Shown one piece after another: positions 25,887 through 34,142 of a DNA stretch of 43,144 nt. Made by a program: the position numbers and the translations under genes. Numbering within the stretch: position 1 is the stretch's first letter; each line of letters begins with the position of its first letter. Below the pieces are notes generated by a model that ran no database searches, was not told the origin of the DNA, and worked only from the letters and a program-made list of their open reading frames with translations. The DNA comes from WHSO01 sp050485485 (GTDB lineage: Bacteria > Pseudomonadota > Alphaproteobacteria > SMXQ01), in the NCBI GenBank assembly GCA_050485485.1, contig JBJHBM010000018.1, positions 1 to 43,144 of the forward strand. The letters run 5' to 3'.

Positions 25887-25899
25887 CGCGAGGCCATCC

Positions 25900-26145
25900 A
25901 TGAACGACGTTCCCCCACAGGACAAGCAGGACACGTCCGGCAAGCCGCCGGACGAGGTCGATCCCCGGCTGCTCGAGATTCTCGTCTGCCCGGTGAGCAA
26001 GGGGCCGCTGCGCTACGACCGCGTGCGCCAGGAGCTGATCTCCGACAAGGCCGGGCTCGCCTACCCGATCCGGGGCGGCATCCCCATCATGCTGGCCGAC
26101 GAGGCGCAGCCGCTCGACGACGTGCCCGGCGGACGGGATTCCTGA
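25900..26145 (+). CDS. Trm112 family protein (YcaR-like)
   Basis: An 81-residue protein with the Trm112-like core LLEILVCPVSKGPLRYD (residues 24-40) and AYPIRGGIPIML near the end. Eukaryotic Trm112 is a zinc-binding activator of methyltransferases; the bacterial versions are uncharacterised. Only one cysteine (C30) remains where enteric YcaR has a CPxC pair, so zinc binding through this loop is doubtful. It lies 13 bases after the LonN-like gene and four bases before the DUF971 gene. Confidence 0.88.
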   Translation: MNDVPPQDKQDTSGKPPDEVDPRLLEILVCPVSKGPLRYDRVRQELISDKAGLAYPIRGGIPIMLADEAQPLDDVPGGRDS

Positions 26146-26149
26146 CGCC

Positions 26150-26509
26150 GTGACCGCCGCCGTCGAGGAGCTGCGCCTGGTGCGGGCGGAGCGCACGCTC
26201 CACGTCACCTTCGCCGACGGCGCGCGCTTCGCGCTGCCCGCCGAGTATCTGCGCGTGGAAAGCCCCTCGGCGGAGGTGCAGGGCCATTCGCCCGCGCAGA
26301 AGACCGTCGTGCCCGGCAAGGCGCGCGTCGGCATCGACCGCCTGGAGCCGGTCGGCAACTATGCGGTCCGCATCGTCTTCGACGACGGCCACGACACCGG
26401 CATCTTCTCCTGGACCTACCTGCGCGAGCTGGGCGAGCAGCGGGACGCGCGCTGGAGCGCCTATCTTGTGGCGCTCGCCGCGCGCGGTCTTGGGCGCGAG
26501 CCGCAATGA
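26150..26509 (+). CDS. DUF971 (gamma-butyrobetaine hydroxylase-like N-terminal domain) protein
   Basis: A 119-residue single-domain protein. The pattern LHVTFADGARFALPAEYLRVESPSAEV, then IDRLEPVGNYAVRIVFDDGHDTGIFSW and TYLRELG, is that of DUF971, the domain found at the N-terminus of gamma-butyrobetaine hydroxylases. As a stand-alone protein it has been linked by others to iron-sulfur cluster biology, but that is not visible here. GTG 26150 is four bases after the Trm112-like stop. Its TGA overlaps the next ATG (ATGA). Confidence 0.88.
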   Translation: MTAAVEELRLVRAERTLHVTFADGARFALPAEYLRVESPSAEVQGHSPAQKTVVPGKARVGIDRLEPVGNYAVRIVFDDGHDTGIFSWTYLRELGEQRDARWSAYLVALAARGLGREPQ

Positions 26510-26904
26510 GCCAAGCTCGGCCTGCCGCGCAACCGCTGGTGCGCCTGCGAGCCTGCGCCGCTGCGGCGAAACGGGACATCCTCGCACTGTACCTCGCAGC
26601 CCGAGACCCGCGCGTACCGCTGACCGCCAAGCTGCTCGCGGGCGCGGTAGCCGCCTATGCGCTCAGCCCGATCGACCTGATCCCGGATTTCATTCCGGTG
26701 CTGGGCTACCTCGACGACCTCATCCTGGTTCCGTTGGGCATTGCCCTCGCCTTGCGCATGATCCCGCCGCCGCTAATTGCCGAGCTGCGTGCGACGGCAC
26801 AGGCGCGACTCTCGAGCCGCCCGCCGCGCAGCCTCACTGCGGCTGCGGTGATCGTCCTGCTTTGGCTCGCTGCCGGAGCGGCGGCGGTCGCCTATTGGCT
26901 CTGA
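26506..26904 (+). CDS. YkvA-like (DUF1232) membrane protein
   Basis: A 132-residue protein with the DUF1232 core YALSPIDLIPDFIPVLGYLDDL at residues 51-72, flanked by hydrophobic stretches, and a clear C-terminal membrane helix (about 111-131). The function of the family is unknown. The ATG overlaps the DUF971 stop. It is the last gene of the cnoX run and ends 31 bases from the convergent UbiH-family gene, with no obvious terminator hairpin between them. Confidence 0.85.
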   Translation: MSQARPAAQPLVRLRACAAAAKRDILALYLAARDPRVPLTAKLLAGAVAAYALSPIDLIPDFIPVLGYLDDLILVPLGIALALRMIPPPLIAELRATAQARLSSRPPRSLTAAAVIVLLWLAAGAAAVAYWL

Positions 26905-26935
26905 TACCGAACGACGCGTACGCGGGGCCGCGTCT

Positions 26936-28201
26936 TCACAATCGTTCGCCCCGCACCAGGCGCGGCAGCTCCCCCGCGATCCCCATCGCCTCGCGCATCA
27001 TCGCACGCCGCGCCGGCCCGAAGCGGTTCATCGCCGCGAGGCCGACGGCGCGCGCGAGCGCAAGCGGCGGGAACGCATGCGAGAAGGTGCGGTTGAGAAG
27101 ATCAGTCATGGCGGCGAGACAGGTGTTGTCGAAGCGGCGCCAGCGCTCGTAGTCGAGAAGCTGCGTCTTCATGCCGGGATCGAGGCCGAGCCGGTGCGCG
27201 TCCACCACCACTTCGACGAGCGCGGCGGCGTCGCGGAGGCCGAGGTTGAGACCCTGCCCCGCGATCGGGTGGATCGCGTGGGCCGCGTCGCCGATCAGCG
27301 CGAGGCGCTGGGCGACGTAGGATTCGGCGAGGGTGAGGGCAAGCGGATAGGACCAGCGCGGGCCTTCCGCGTGGACCGCGCCGAGCTGGTCGCCGAAACG
27401 GCGCGCGAGTTCGGCGTCGAAATCGCCGTCGCCGAGCGCGAGGAAATCGGCTATGCGGTCCCCGCGGTCGGCCCAGACCACCGACGACCGATGGCGGCCG
27501 GCCGCGTCGTCGGCGAGCGGCAGCGTGGCGAAGGGCCCGGCGGGCAGGAAATGCTCCTCCGCCACGCCCTGATGGGGGCGTTCGTGGATCACGGTCACGA
27601 CCAGGGCCGACTGTCCGTAGCTCCACTCGGTGACGGCAATGCCGGCGACGCGGCGCACCAGCGACCCGCGGCCGTCGGCACCGACCACGAGGCGCGCATC
27701 CAGCACCCCGCCGTCGGCGAGCGTCACCCGCGCCCGGGCGCCTTCGACCTCGATCGCCACGACCTCGACGGGCGCCGCGACCGTAAGGCCGGGCGTGACG
27801 CGCGCGGCCTCCCACAGCACGCGGCGCAGGATGCGGTTCTCGACGATATGGCCGAGCGGCGCGCCGTCGGTTTCCCTTTCGAGCTCGCGATGGTCGAAGC
27901 GCACGAAGGCCGGCGCGTCACCGTCGGTTACGCGGATATCGAGTATCGCCGTGGCCGAGGGCCCCAGTCCGTCCCATAGACCGAGCGCCGCCAGCACCCG
28001 GCGCGAGCCCGCCGAAATCGCCGAGACGCGCCCGTCGAATCCCGTGTCCAGTACCTGCCGCGCATCCGCGCGGTCCACCACCGCGACCCTGAGCCCCGCC
28101 CGCGCCGCCGCCAGGGCGAACACGAGCCCGACGAATCCCGCGCCGACGACCACGAGGTCGTGGACGGCACCCGAAGCGGCGGAAGACGACAGATCGGTCA
28201 T
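26936..28201 (-). CDS. UbiH/UbiF/COQ6-family FAD-dependent hydroxylase
   Basis: A 421-residue flavoprotein monooxygenase likely to hydroxylate the ubiquinone ring precursor. The N-terminal FAD fold has GAGFVG at residues 20-25. The second dinucleotide contact is VVGADGRGSLVR in the middle. The late FAD ribityl motif GDAAHAIHPIAGQGLNLGLRD is at about 303-323. Which ring position it attacks cannot be read from sequence, because alphaproteobacterial enzymes such as UbiL have varied regioselectivity. AGGAAACTCC precedes the ATG. It stands alone on the minus strand, divergent from glnK1 across a 255-base AT-rich regulatory gap. Confidence 0.9.
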   Translation of the reverse strand: MTDLSSSAASGAVHDLVVVGAGFVGLVFALAAARAGLRVAVVDRADARQVLDTGFDGRVSAISAGSRRVLAALGLWDGLGPSATAILDIRVTDGDAPAFVRFDHRELERETDGAPLGHIVENRILRRVLWEAARVTPGLTVAAPVEVVAIEVEGARARVTLADGGVLDARLVVGADGRGSLVRRVAGIAVTEWSYGQSALVVTVIHERPHQGVAEEHFLPAGPFATLPLADDAAGRHRSSVVWADRGDRIADFLALGDGDFDAELARRFGDQLGAVHAEGPRWSYPLALTLAESYVAQRLALIGDAAHAIHPIAGQGLNLGLRDAAALVEVVVDAHRLGLDPGMKTQLLDYERWRRFDNTCLAAMTDLLNRTFSHAFPPLALARAVGLAAMNRFGPARRAMMREAMGIAGELPRLVRGERL

Positions 28202-28312
28202 GGGCGGAGTTTCCTAGAGCCGGCAGGCCCGGTAAAGAGCAGCAGCGCACCTTTTCTGCCTATTTTCTAACCTTTTTTACTCTAATGCCTAAAATCTAGA
28301 CTTATTGATGCC

Positions 28313-28407
28313 CTGCCGGGCAGACCAAGTCGCATATCCTATCATTAATATATTGATAATAAATGATTTTTCGATCTTTCCGGATTCCGGCATGGGGCTT
28401 GAAACGC
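28313..28407 (+). promoter_or_regulatory. Putative enhancer-dependent (sigma-54) control region of glnK1
   Basis: Three elements are seen in order. A perfect palindrome CTGCCGGGCAG is at 28313-28323. A full IHF consensus match (TAA-TATA-TTGATA, 28346-28358) follows. Then come two overlapping weak -24/-12 candidates: CGGCAT-N5-TTGA (28388-28402) and TGGGGC-N5-ACGC (28393-28407). Neither -24/-12 is a good match, so the sigma-54 call rests on the layout and on knowledge that glnK-amtB operons are usually NtrC/sigma-54 dependent. Confidence 0.4.
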
Positions 28408-28456
28408 CACTCCCCGTCCCCCCGGGGCAATGCAACGAAACTAAGGGGTCCCAGCA

Positions 28457-28795
28457 ATGAAAATGATCGTGGCCATCATCAAGCCATTCATGCTCGACCC
28501 GGTCAGAGACGCCCTCACCGAGATCGGTGTGCAAGGCATGACCGTAAGCGAGGTGAAGGGCTTCGGCCGTCAGAAGGGTCACACGGAAATCTACCGTGGC
28601 GCCGAATACGCCATCGATTTCCTGCCGAAAGTGAAGATCGAGATCGCCGTGTCGGACGACATCGCCGAGCGGGTCGTGGAAGCGATCCAGAAGTCGGCGG
28701 CGACCGGCAAGATCGGCGACGGCAAGATTTTCGTCACAGAAGTCCTCAAGGCCGTCCGCATCCGGACCGGCGAAACCGACGCCGACGCGCTCTGA
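28457..28795 (+). CDS. glnK: P-II nitrogen regulatory protein, GlnK type (copy 1)
   Basis: A 112-residue trimeric P-II signal protein that senses ATP/ADP, 2-oxoglutarate and, through modification, glutamine. The T-loop GRQKGHTEIYRGAEYAIDF has the uridylylation tyrosine Y51. The B-loop TGKIGDGKIFV and C-loop RIRTGE are intact. The ending and the MxxIIKPFMLDPVR opening are of the amtB-linked GlnK class. AAGGGG precedes the ATG. It lies 29 bases before amtB1, and blocking that channel when ammonium is high is the expected role. It is about as long as, and very similar to, the second P-II gene at 30541. Confidence 0.95.
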   Translation: MKMIVAIIKPFMLDPVRDALTEIGVQGMTVSEVKGFGRQKGHTEIYRGAEYAIDFLPKVKIEIAVSDDIAERVVEAIQKSAATGKIGDGKIFVTEVLKAVRIRTGETDADAL

Positions 28796-28824
28796 CAACG
28801 GCCGGAAAAAGGAGACTACCAACC

Positions 28825-30141
28825 ATGTCCATCTACAAACACCTTGCCGGCGGTTTCGGCGCCGTCGTGATGGGAGCGATCATGCTCGCCACCGGCGCAT
28901 TCGCGCAGGAAGCCATGCCGGTCGCGGAGGCCGCGCCCGCCCTCGACTCGGGCGACACCGCGTGGATGCTGACCGCGACCGCGCTCGTCCTCCTGATGAC
29001 GATTCCGGGCGTCGCGCTGTTCTACGCCGGCATGGTCCGCAAGAAGAACATGCTCGCCACCGTGATGCAGAGCTTCACGATCGTCTGCCTCATCTCCATC
29101 GTGTGGATGGTGATCGGCTACTCGCTCGCTTTCGACGAGGGTAACGCCTACGTCGGCGGTCTCTCGAAGATGTTCCTTGCGGGAGTCGGGGTGGATTCGT
29201 TGACCGACACCATCCCGGAATCGGTGTTCGTCATCTTCCAGCTGACCTTCGCCATCATCACGCCTGCCCTGATCATGGGCGCGCTCGTGGACCGCATCAA
29301 ATTCTCGGCCATGCTGTGGTTCGTGGGCCTGTGGTCGATCCTGGTGTACGCGCCCATCACCTATTGGGTGTGGGGTGGCGGCTTCCTCGGCGAGGACGGC
29401 GTGCTCGACTTCGCGGGCGGCACCGTGGTCCACATCAATGCCGGCATCGCCGCCCTGGTGGGCGCCCTGGTGCTCGGCAAGCGCACCGGCTACGGCACCG
29501 AGAACATGGCGCCCCACAACCTGACGTTTGCCGTGATCGGCGCGTCGCTGCTGTGGGTCGGCTGGTTCGGCTTCAACGCCGGCTCGGCGGTCGCCGCCGA
29601 CGGCTCGGCCGGCATGGCCATGGCGGTGACGCAGATCTGCACCGCCGCCGCAGCGCTGAGCTGGATGTTCGTCGAATGGATGGTGCGCGGCAAGCCGTCC
29701 GTGCTCGGCATCATCTCGGGCGCGGTCGGCGGCCTGGTCGCCATCACGCCCGCGGCCGGCTACGTCGATCCGCGCGGCGCGCTGATCATCGGCATCGTCG
29801 CCGGCATCGTGTGCTTCTGGGCGGCCACCTCGCTCAAGCGCATGCTCAAGTACGACGACTCGCTCGACTGCTTCGGCATCCACGGCATCGGCGGCATCGT
29901 CGGCGCGCTGCTGACCGGCGTGTTCGCGGTGGAAGCGATCGGCGGCACGCCGGGCGCCCTGCAGGGCAACGTCGCGCAGATCTGGATCCAGTTCAAAGGC
30001 ATCATCTGGACCATCGTCTACTGCGCGGTCGTCTCCTTCATCCTGTTCAAGGTGATCGACCTGGTGATCGGGCTCCGCGTCACCGAGGAGCAGGAGCGCG
30101 AAGGCCTCGACCAGTCTATGCACGGCGAGAGCGTCCAGTAG
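28825..30141 (+). CDS. amtB: Ammonium transporter AmtB (copy 1)
   Basis: A 438-residue ammonium channel with an N-terminal signal (cleavage expected after AFA, about residue 27) and eleven hydrophobic segments. The twin-histidine pore residues are H203 (GGTVVHINAG) and H354 (FGIHGIGG). The periplasmic gate region FQLTFAIITP and the WFGFNAGS block are conserved. A cytoplasmic tail with the charged LRVTEEQEREGLDQSMHGE pattern closes the protein, as in P-II-regulated channels. AAAAAGGAGA lies upstream of ATG 28825. It is paired with glnK1 and ends before a strong intrinsic terminator. Confidence 0.95.
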   Translation: MSIYKHLAGGFGAVVMGAIMLATGAFAQEAMPVAEAAPALDSGDTAWMLTATALVLLMTIPGVALFYAGMVRKKNMLATVMQSFTIVCLISIVWMVIGYSLAFDEGNAYVGGLSKMFLAGVGVDSLTDTIPESVFVIFQLTFAIITPALIMGALVDRIKFSAMLWFVGLWSILVYAPITYWVWGGGFLGEDGVLDFAGGTVVHINAGIAALVGALVLGKRTGYGTENMAPHNLTFAVIGASLLWVGWFGFNAGSAVAADGSAGMAMAVTQICTAAAALSWMFVEWMVRGKPSVLGIISGAVGGLVAITPAAGYVDPRGALIIGIVAGIVCFWAATSLKRMLKYDDSLDCFGIHGIGGIVGALLTGVFAVEAIGGTPGALQGNVAQIWIQFKGIIWTIVYCAVVSFILFKVIDLVIGLRVTEEQEREGLDQSMHGESVQ

Positions 30142-30219
30142 GCGTCCTGAAGGTTCCGGTCCCGCTCCCCAAGGGCGGGGCCGGCTCCCCGGGGGTTCCC
30201 GCCCCCTTCTTCGTAAACT

Positions 30220-30249
30220 GGCCCGGAGGCTTCGCCTCCGGGCCTTTTT
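30220..30249 (+). terminator. Intrinsic terminator after amtB1
   Basis: An 11-bp GC-rich stem (GGCCCGGAGGC at 30220-30230, GCCTCCGGGCC at 30234-30244) with a TTC loop is followed by five T residues (30245-30249). It closes the first glnK-amtB unit, so the second pair needs its own promoter. Confidence 0.9.
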
Positions 30250-30251
30250 CG

Positions 30252-30281
30252 TGGCGATTCGCTCGCTTGAAAGGCTTTTGC
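30252..30281 (+). promoter_or_regulatory. Candidate sigma-54 promoter(s) for the second glnK-amtB pair
   Basis: Just after the terminator, TGGCGA-N5-TCGC (30252-30266) has GG and GC at the correct 10-base spacing. An overlapping TTGAAA-N5-TTTTGC element ends at 30281 with a perfect -12 half but TG in place of GG at -24. The leader to ATG 30541 would be about 250-260 bases. No IHF consensus was found here. Confidence 0.35.
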
Positions 30282-30540
30282 TCTAATTTTAAGCACTTTT
30301 GTCGTCCGGACCGATCCCTATCTGCACTCGATTTCGACGTAGCGCCGCATGAATAGGCGCTTTTCCGCGCTCGAGACGCATTCGGCACGGCGCTTGAAAC
30401 ATCCGGCGCGGGCCGCCGCAACGACGGACGACCCCGGGAGGCGAAAGACCGGCCCCGCGGCCCCACGCGCCGTCGCGGCCGGGCACCGTCGCCCGCACCA
30501 ACGATCACGCGCGAAGACGACGAAACGGGAGCCGCAGGAC

Positions 30541-30879
30541 ATGAAATACATCATCGCCATCATCAAGCCGTTCATGCTCGATCCGGTCCGCGAAAGCCTG
30601 ACCGAGCTCGGCATCCAGGGTATGACCGTCAGCGAAGTCAAGGGATTCGGCCGCCAAAAAGGCCATACCGAGATCTACCGGGGCGCCGAATACGCCATCG
30701 ACTTCCTGCCCAAGACCAAGATCGAGGTGGCCGTCGACGACGATCTCGCCGAACGCACTGTCGAGGCCATCCAGCGCGCCGCCTGCACCAACAAGATCGG
30801 CGACGGCAAGATTTTCGTGCTGGAGCTCGGTGCGGCGCTGCGCATCCGCACCGGCGAGACCGGTCCCGAGGCTCTCTAG
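30541..30879 (+). CDS. P-II nitrogen regulatory protein, GlnK type (copy 2)
   Basis: A 112-residue P-II protein with an intact T-loop including Y51, B-loop NKIGDGKIF and C-loop RIRTGE. Residues 25-58, including the whole T-loop, are identical to copy 1. Differences cluster at residues 60-105 (for example AACTNK for SAATGK). GCAGGAC is a modest ribosome-binding site. The frame is open upstream to an ATG at 30349, but the 64 extra residues are Arg/Pro-rich, have no ribosome-binding site and are unlike P-II, so they are rejected. It is followed after 96 bases by amtB2 and probably regulates that channel. Confidence 0.94.
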   Translation: MKYIIAIIKPFMLDPVRESLTELGIQGMTVSEVKGFGRQKGHTEIYRGAEYAIDFLPKTKIEVAVDDDLAERTVEAIQRAACTNKIGDGKIFVLELGAALRIRTGETGPEAL

Positions 30880-30975
30880 GCCCTATTGCACAACAAAAAG
30901 GCAGCCCGGGGCCAGGTGCCGTTCCCGACGGCCGCCGTCGCCCCAGCCGCAAGGCCCTTCTGAAAGGAACCCCAA

Positions 30976-32337
30976 ATGTCCCCCATCGCATCGCTTCAAA
31001 CCGCGGGCACGGGCGCGCTGACCGCGCTCGGCCTGCTCGCAGCCGTCGCCTTTGCTCCCGCGGCCCTCGCCCAGGACGCGGCCCAGGCCGTCCAGCAGGC
31101 CGTCGAGGCCGGCACGGCGCTGGACGGCGCCGCCACCGCCTGGATCATGACGGCGACCGCGCTGGTGCTGCTCATGACTCTGCCGGGCCTCGCGCTGTTC
31201 TACGGCGGACTGGTGCGCGCCCAGAACGTCCTCAGCGTACTGATGCAGTGCTTCGCCATCGCCTGCCTGGTCTCGGTACTGTGGCTGGTGTTCGTCTACA
31301 GCCTCGCCTTCGGCGACGGCGGCGGCGTCAACCGCTGGATCGGCGGCCTCGACCGGCTCGTGCTCGCGGGCGTCGGCACCGACACCATCGCCGACGGGCT
31401 GCCCGAGCCGGTGTTCTTCATGTTCCAGATGACCTTCGCCATCATCACCCCGGCGCTGATCGTCGGCGCCTACGTCGAGCGCATCCGCTTCGGCGCGGTG
31501 ATGCTGTTCACGGCGCTGTGGGTGGTGCTGGTCTATGCGCCGGTCGCCCATTGGGTGTGGGGCGGCGGCTGGCTCGGCGACCTCGGCGTGCAGGATTTCG
31601 CCGGCGGGCTGGTGGTGCATGCCACCTGCGGCACGGCGGCCTTCGTGGTGGCCAAGGCCCTCGGCGGGCGGCGCGGCTTCCCGCGCGAGATGCAGCCGCC
31701 CCACAGCCCGGGCCTCGTCATGGCGGGCTGCGCCATGCTGTGGGTCGGCTGGTACGGCTTCAACGGCGGCTCGGCGCTCACCGCGGACGGCAGCGCCGGC
31801 ATGGCGATCGCGGTCACCCACGTCGCCGCCGCCACCGCCGCGCTCACCTGGACCGTGATCGAGTGGCTCAAGCACGGCAAGCCGACGGTGGTGGGCATCA
31901 CCACCGGCGCCATCGCCGGCCTCGCCACCATTACCCCGGCGGCGGGCTTCGTCGGACCTGCCGGCGCGCTGATCATCGGCGTCATCGCCGGATGCCTGTG
32001 CTACGCCGCCGTGGGCGTGGTCAAGTTCCGCTGCAAGGTGGACGATTCGCTCGACGTACTGGCGGTCCACGGCGTCGGCGGCGTGACCGGCACGCTGTTG
32101 ACCGCGATCCTCGGCACCGCCGCGTTCGGCGGGCTCGGCCTCTCCGAGGTCGGATGGCTCGAGCAGCTCGGCGTGCAGGCGGTCGGCGTGGTGGCGACCG
32201 TCGCCTGGACCGCGGTGCTGACCTGGATCATCTGCAAGATCGTGAACGCGACCGTCGGCCTGCGCGTCGAGGAGGAGGTCGAGATCGAAGGCCTCGACAT
32301 CCGCAGCCATGGCGAGCGCGGCTACCTGATCCGCTAG
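30976..32337 (+). CDS. Ammonium transporter AmtB (copy 2, divergent)
   Basis: A 453-residue Amt protein with a signal sequence (cleavage near LAQ, about residue 32) and eleven hydrophobic segments. Pore histidines H215 and H365 are present (VVHATCG and LAVHGVGG). The surroundings differ from copy 1: HATCGTAAFVVAK replaces HINAGIAALVGAL. The mid-loop GRRGFPREMQPPHSPG is also distinct. It may have different transport affinity, or a sensor role as proposed for some second Amt proteins. The acidic tail LRVEEEVEIEGLDIRSHGE is P-II-channel-like. GAAAGGAAC precedes the ATG. Confidence 0.94.
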   Translation: MSPIASLQTAGTGALTALGLLAAVAFAPAALAQDAAQAVQQAVEAGTALDGAATAWIMTATALVLLMTLPGLALFYGGLVRAQNVLSVLMQCFAIACLVSVLWLVFVYSLAFGDGGGVNRWIGGLDRLVLAGVGTDTIADGLPEPVFFMFQMTFAIITPALIVGAYVERIRFGAVMLFTALWVVLVYAPVAHWVWGGGWLGDLGVQDFAGGLVVHATCGTAAFVVAKALGGRRGFPREMQPPHSPGLVMAGCAMLWVGWYGFNGGSALTADGSAGMAIAVTHVAAATAALTWTVIEWLKHGKPTVVGITTGAIAGLATITPAAGFVGPAGALIIGVIAGCLCYAAVGVVKFRCKVDDSLDVLAVHGVGGVTGTLLTAILGTAAFGGLGLSEVGWLEQLGVQAVGVVATVAWTAVLTWIICKIVNATVGLRVEEEVEIEGLDIRSHGERGYLIR

Positions 32338-32354
32338 CCGCCCACCCGGAACGG

Positions 32355-32383
32355 AAAGGGGCGGCCCCAGGCCGCCCCTTTTT
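32355..32383 (+). terminator. Intrinsic terminator after amtB2
   Basis: A 9-bp stem (GGGGCGGCC at 32358-32366, GGCCGCCCC at 32370-32378), extended by A/T pairs, is followed by five T residues (32379-32383). It separates amtB2 from the convergent prfC gene. On the other strand the T-run is only three bases, so it acts mainly for amtB2. Confidence 0.9.
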
Positions 32384-32401
32384 CTTTCCGTCACGTCCGA
32401 T

Positions 32402-34030
32402 TCACGCGCGCTCGCGCGTCTCGAGGAACCGGACATCGGGCCATTCGCGCTGGGCGTAGCCGATCTCCCAGGCGTCGCGGGCGAGGAACACCGGCGCGCC
32501 GTCGCGGTCCTCCGCCATCGCCGAAGGGTGACGCTCGGCGAAGCGCTTGAGCAGCGCGGGATCGTCGGCCCCGATCCAGCGCGCAGTCTGGAACGGCGCC
32601 GGCTCGAACTCGACCTTGATCTTGTATTCCGCGGCCATGCGCGCGACCAGCACGTCGAGCTGCAGCTGGCCGACCACGCCCACGATCCACTGGGCGCCGA
32701 GGGTGGGACGGAACACCTGGGTCACGCCTTCCTCCGCGAGGTCCTCGAGCGCGCGGCGCATCTGCTTCGCGCGCATCGGGTCGCCGAGCCGTACCCGGCG
32801 GAGGATTTCCGGCGCGAAGTTGGGGATGCCGGTGAAGCGGAGCGCCGTGCCCTCCGTCAGCGTGTCACCGACGCGCAGCGTGCCGTGGTTGGGAATGCCG
32901 ATGATATCGCCGGGCAACGCCTCCTCGGCAAGCTCGCGTTCGCGCGCGAAGAAGAACATCGGCGCATGGACGGTGATGCTCTTGCCGGTACCGGCCTGGC
33001 GCAGCTTCATGCCGCGCCGGAACCGGCCGGAGCACAGGCGGAAGAAGGCGATGCGGTCGCGGTGGTTGGGATCCATGTTGGCCTGGACCTTGAACACGAA
33101 CCCCGTCACCTCCGCGCCGTCGGGAGCGACCGCGCGCGGCACGGCCGGCTGCGGGCGCGGCGGCGGCGCCCAGCCGGCGATGGCGTCGAGCAGCTCTGCG
33201 ACGCCGTAGTCCTTGAGGGCGCTGCCGAAGAACACCGGCGTCAGGTGCCCTTCGCGGTAGGAGGCAAGATCGAAGGCGGGATAGCCCGCGGCGGCGAGCG
33301 CCGCCTGCTCGCGGAACGCGTCCAGCGTCGCCGCCTCGACGCGTTCGGCGAGCGCGGGATCGTCGATCCCCGCGAACGGCACGCGCGCGTCCATGTCTCC
33401 GCCCTTGCCCTGCGTCGAGGCGAGCAGCCGGTTCCGCGCGAGGTCGTAGACCCCGTGGAACAGGACGCCGGTGCCGACCGGCCAGGTCATCGGGCTCACG
33501 TCGAGGGCGAGCGTCGAAGCGATCTCGTCGAGCAGCTCGAACGGATCGCGCGCCTCGCGATCCACCTTGTTGACGAAGGTGACGATGGGGATGTCGCGCA
33601 GGCGGCACACCTCGAACAGCTTGCGGGTCTGTGCCTCGATGCCCTTGGCGGCGTCGATCACCATCACCGCCGAATCGACCGCCGTGAGGGTGCGGTAGGT
33701 GTCCTCGCTGAAATCCTCGTGGCCGGGGGTATCCAGCAGGTTGAAGGTGAGGCCGTCACGCTCGAACGTCATCACCGAGCTCGAGATCGAGATGCCACGA
33801 CTCCGCTCGATCTCCATCCAGTCGGACCGGGTGCGGCGGCGCTCGCCGCGCGCCCGAACCTCGCCCGCGAGGTGGATCGCGCCGCCCGCCAGCAGCAGCC
33901 GCTCGGTCAGCGTGGTCTTGCCCGCGTCGGGATGGGAGATGATCGCGAAGGTGCGGCGCGTGGCCCACGGGCCGGAGACGGCGGGGCCGGAGCGGTCGAG
34001 GGCGGGGGGGTCGGAGATGGGAACGGACAT
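32402..34030 (-). CDS. prfC: Peptide chain release factor 3
   Basis: A 542-residue translational GTPase that removes RF1/RF2 from the ribosome after termination. The G1 P-loop SHPDAGKTTLTE is at about residues 32-43. The G2 region RGISISSSVM has the RF3-specific ISISSS, not the EF-G sequence. G3 is DTPGHEDF, followed by G4 NKVD. The C-terminal domain includes FRPTLGAQWIVGVVGQLQLDV. Length is near E. coli RF3 (529). AAGGAAA lies ten bases before ATG 34030. It is monocistronic, divergent from the aminotransferase and convergent with amtB2. Confidence 0.96.
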   Translation of the reverse strand: MSVPISDPPALDRSGPAVSGPWATRRTFAIISHPDAGKTTLTERLLLAGGAIHLAGEVRARGERRRTRSDWMEIERSRGISISSSVMTFERDGLTFNLLDTPGHEDFSEDTYRTLTAVDSAVMVIDAAKGIEAQTRKLFEVCRLRDIPIVTFVNKVDREARDPFELLDEIASTLALDVSPMTWPVGTGVLFHGVYDLARNRLLASTQGKGGDMDARVPFAGIDDPALAERVEAATLDAFREQAALAAAGYPAFDLASYREGHLTPVFFGSALKDYGVAELLDAIAGWAPPPRPQPAVPRAVAPDGAEVTGFVFKVQANMDPNHRDRIAFFRLCSGRFRRGMKLRQAGTGKSITVHAPMFFFARERELAEEALPGDIIGIPNHGTLRVGDTLTEGTALRFTGIPNFAPEILRRVRLGDPMRAKQMRRALEDLAEEGVTQVFRPTLGAQWIVGVVGQLQLDVLVARMAAEYKIKVEFEPAPFQTARWIGADDPALLKRFAERHPSAMAEDRDGAPVFLARDAWEIGYAQREWPDVRFLETRERA

Positions 34031-34142
34031 GGGAACGGCGATTTCCTTGCGGCGGCGCCCTTACCTAATGGCTGCGGCGGCATTTGGCAACGCGGGCGGT
34101 CGAAACCGGCCCTTTTCCACACCCCAGCCACGGAGTATTGTC

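Noticed and set aside
30349..30540. 64-residue N-terminal extension of the second P-II protein
   Set aside because: No ribosome-binding site at 30349 and an Arg/Pro-rich sequence unlike P-II. ATG 30541 gives the exact family length.
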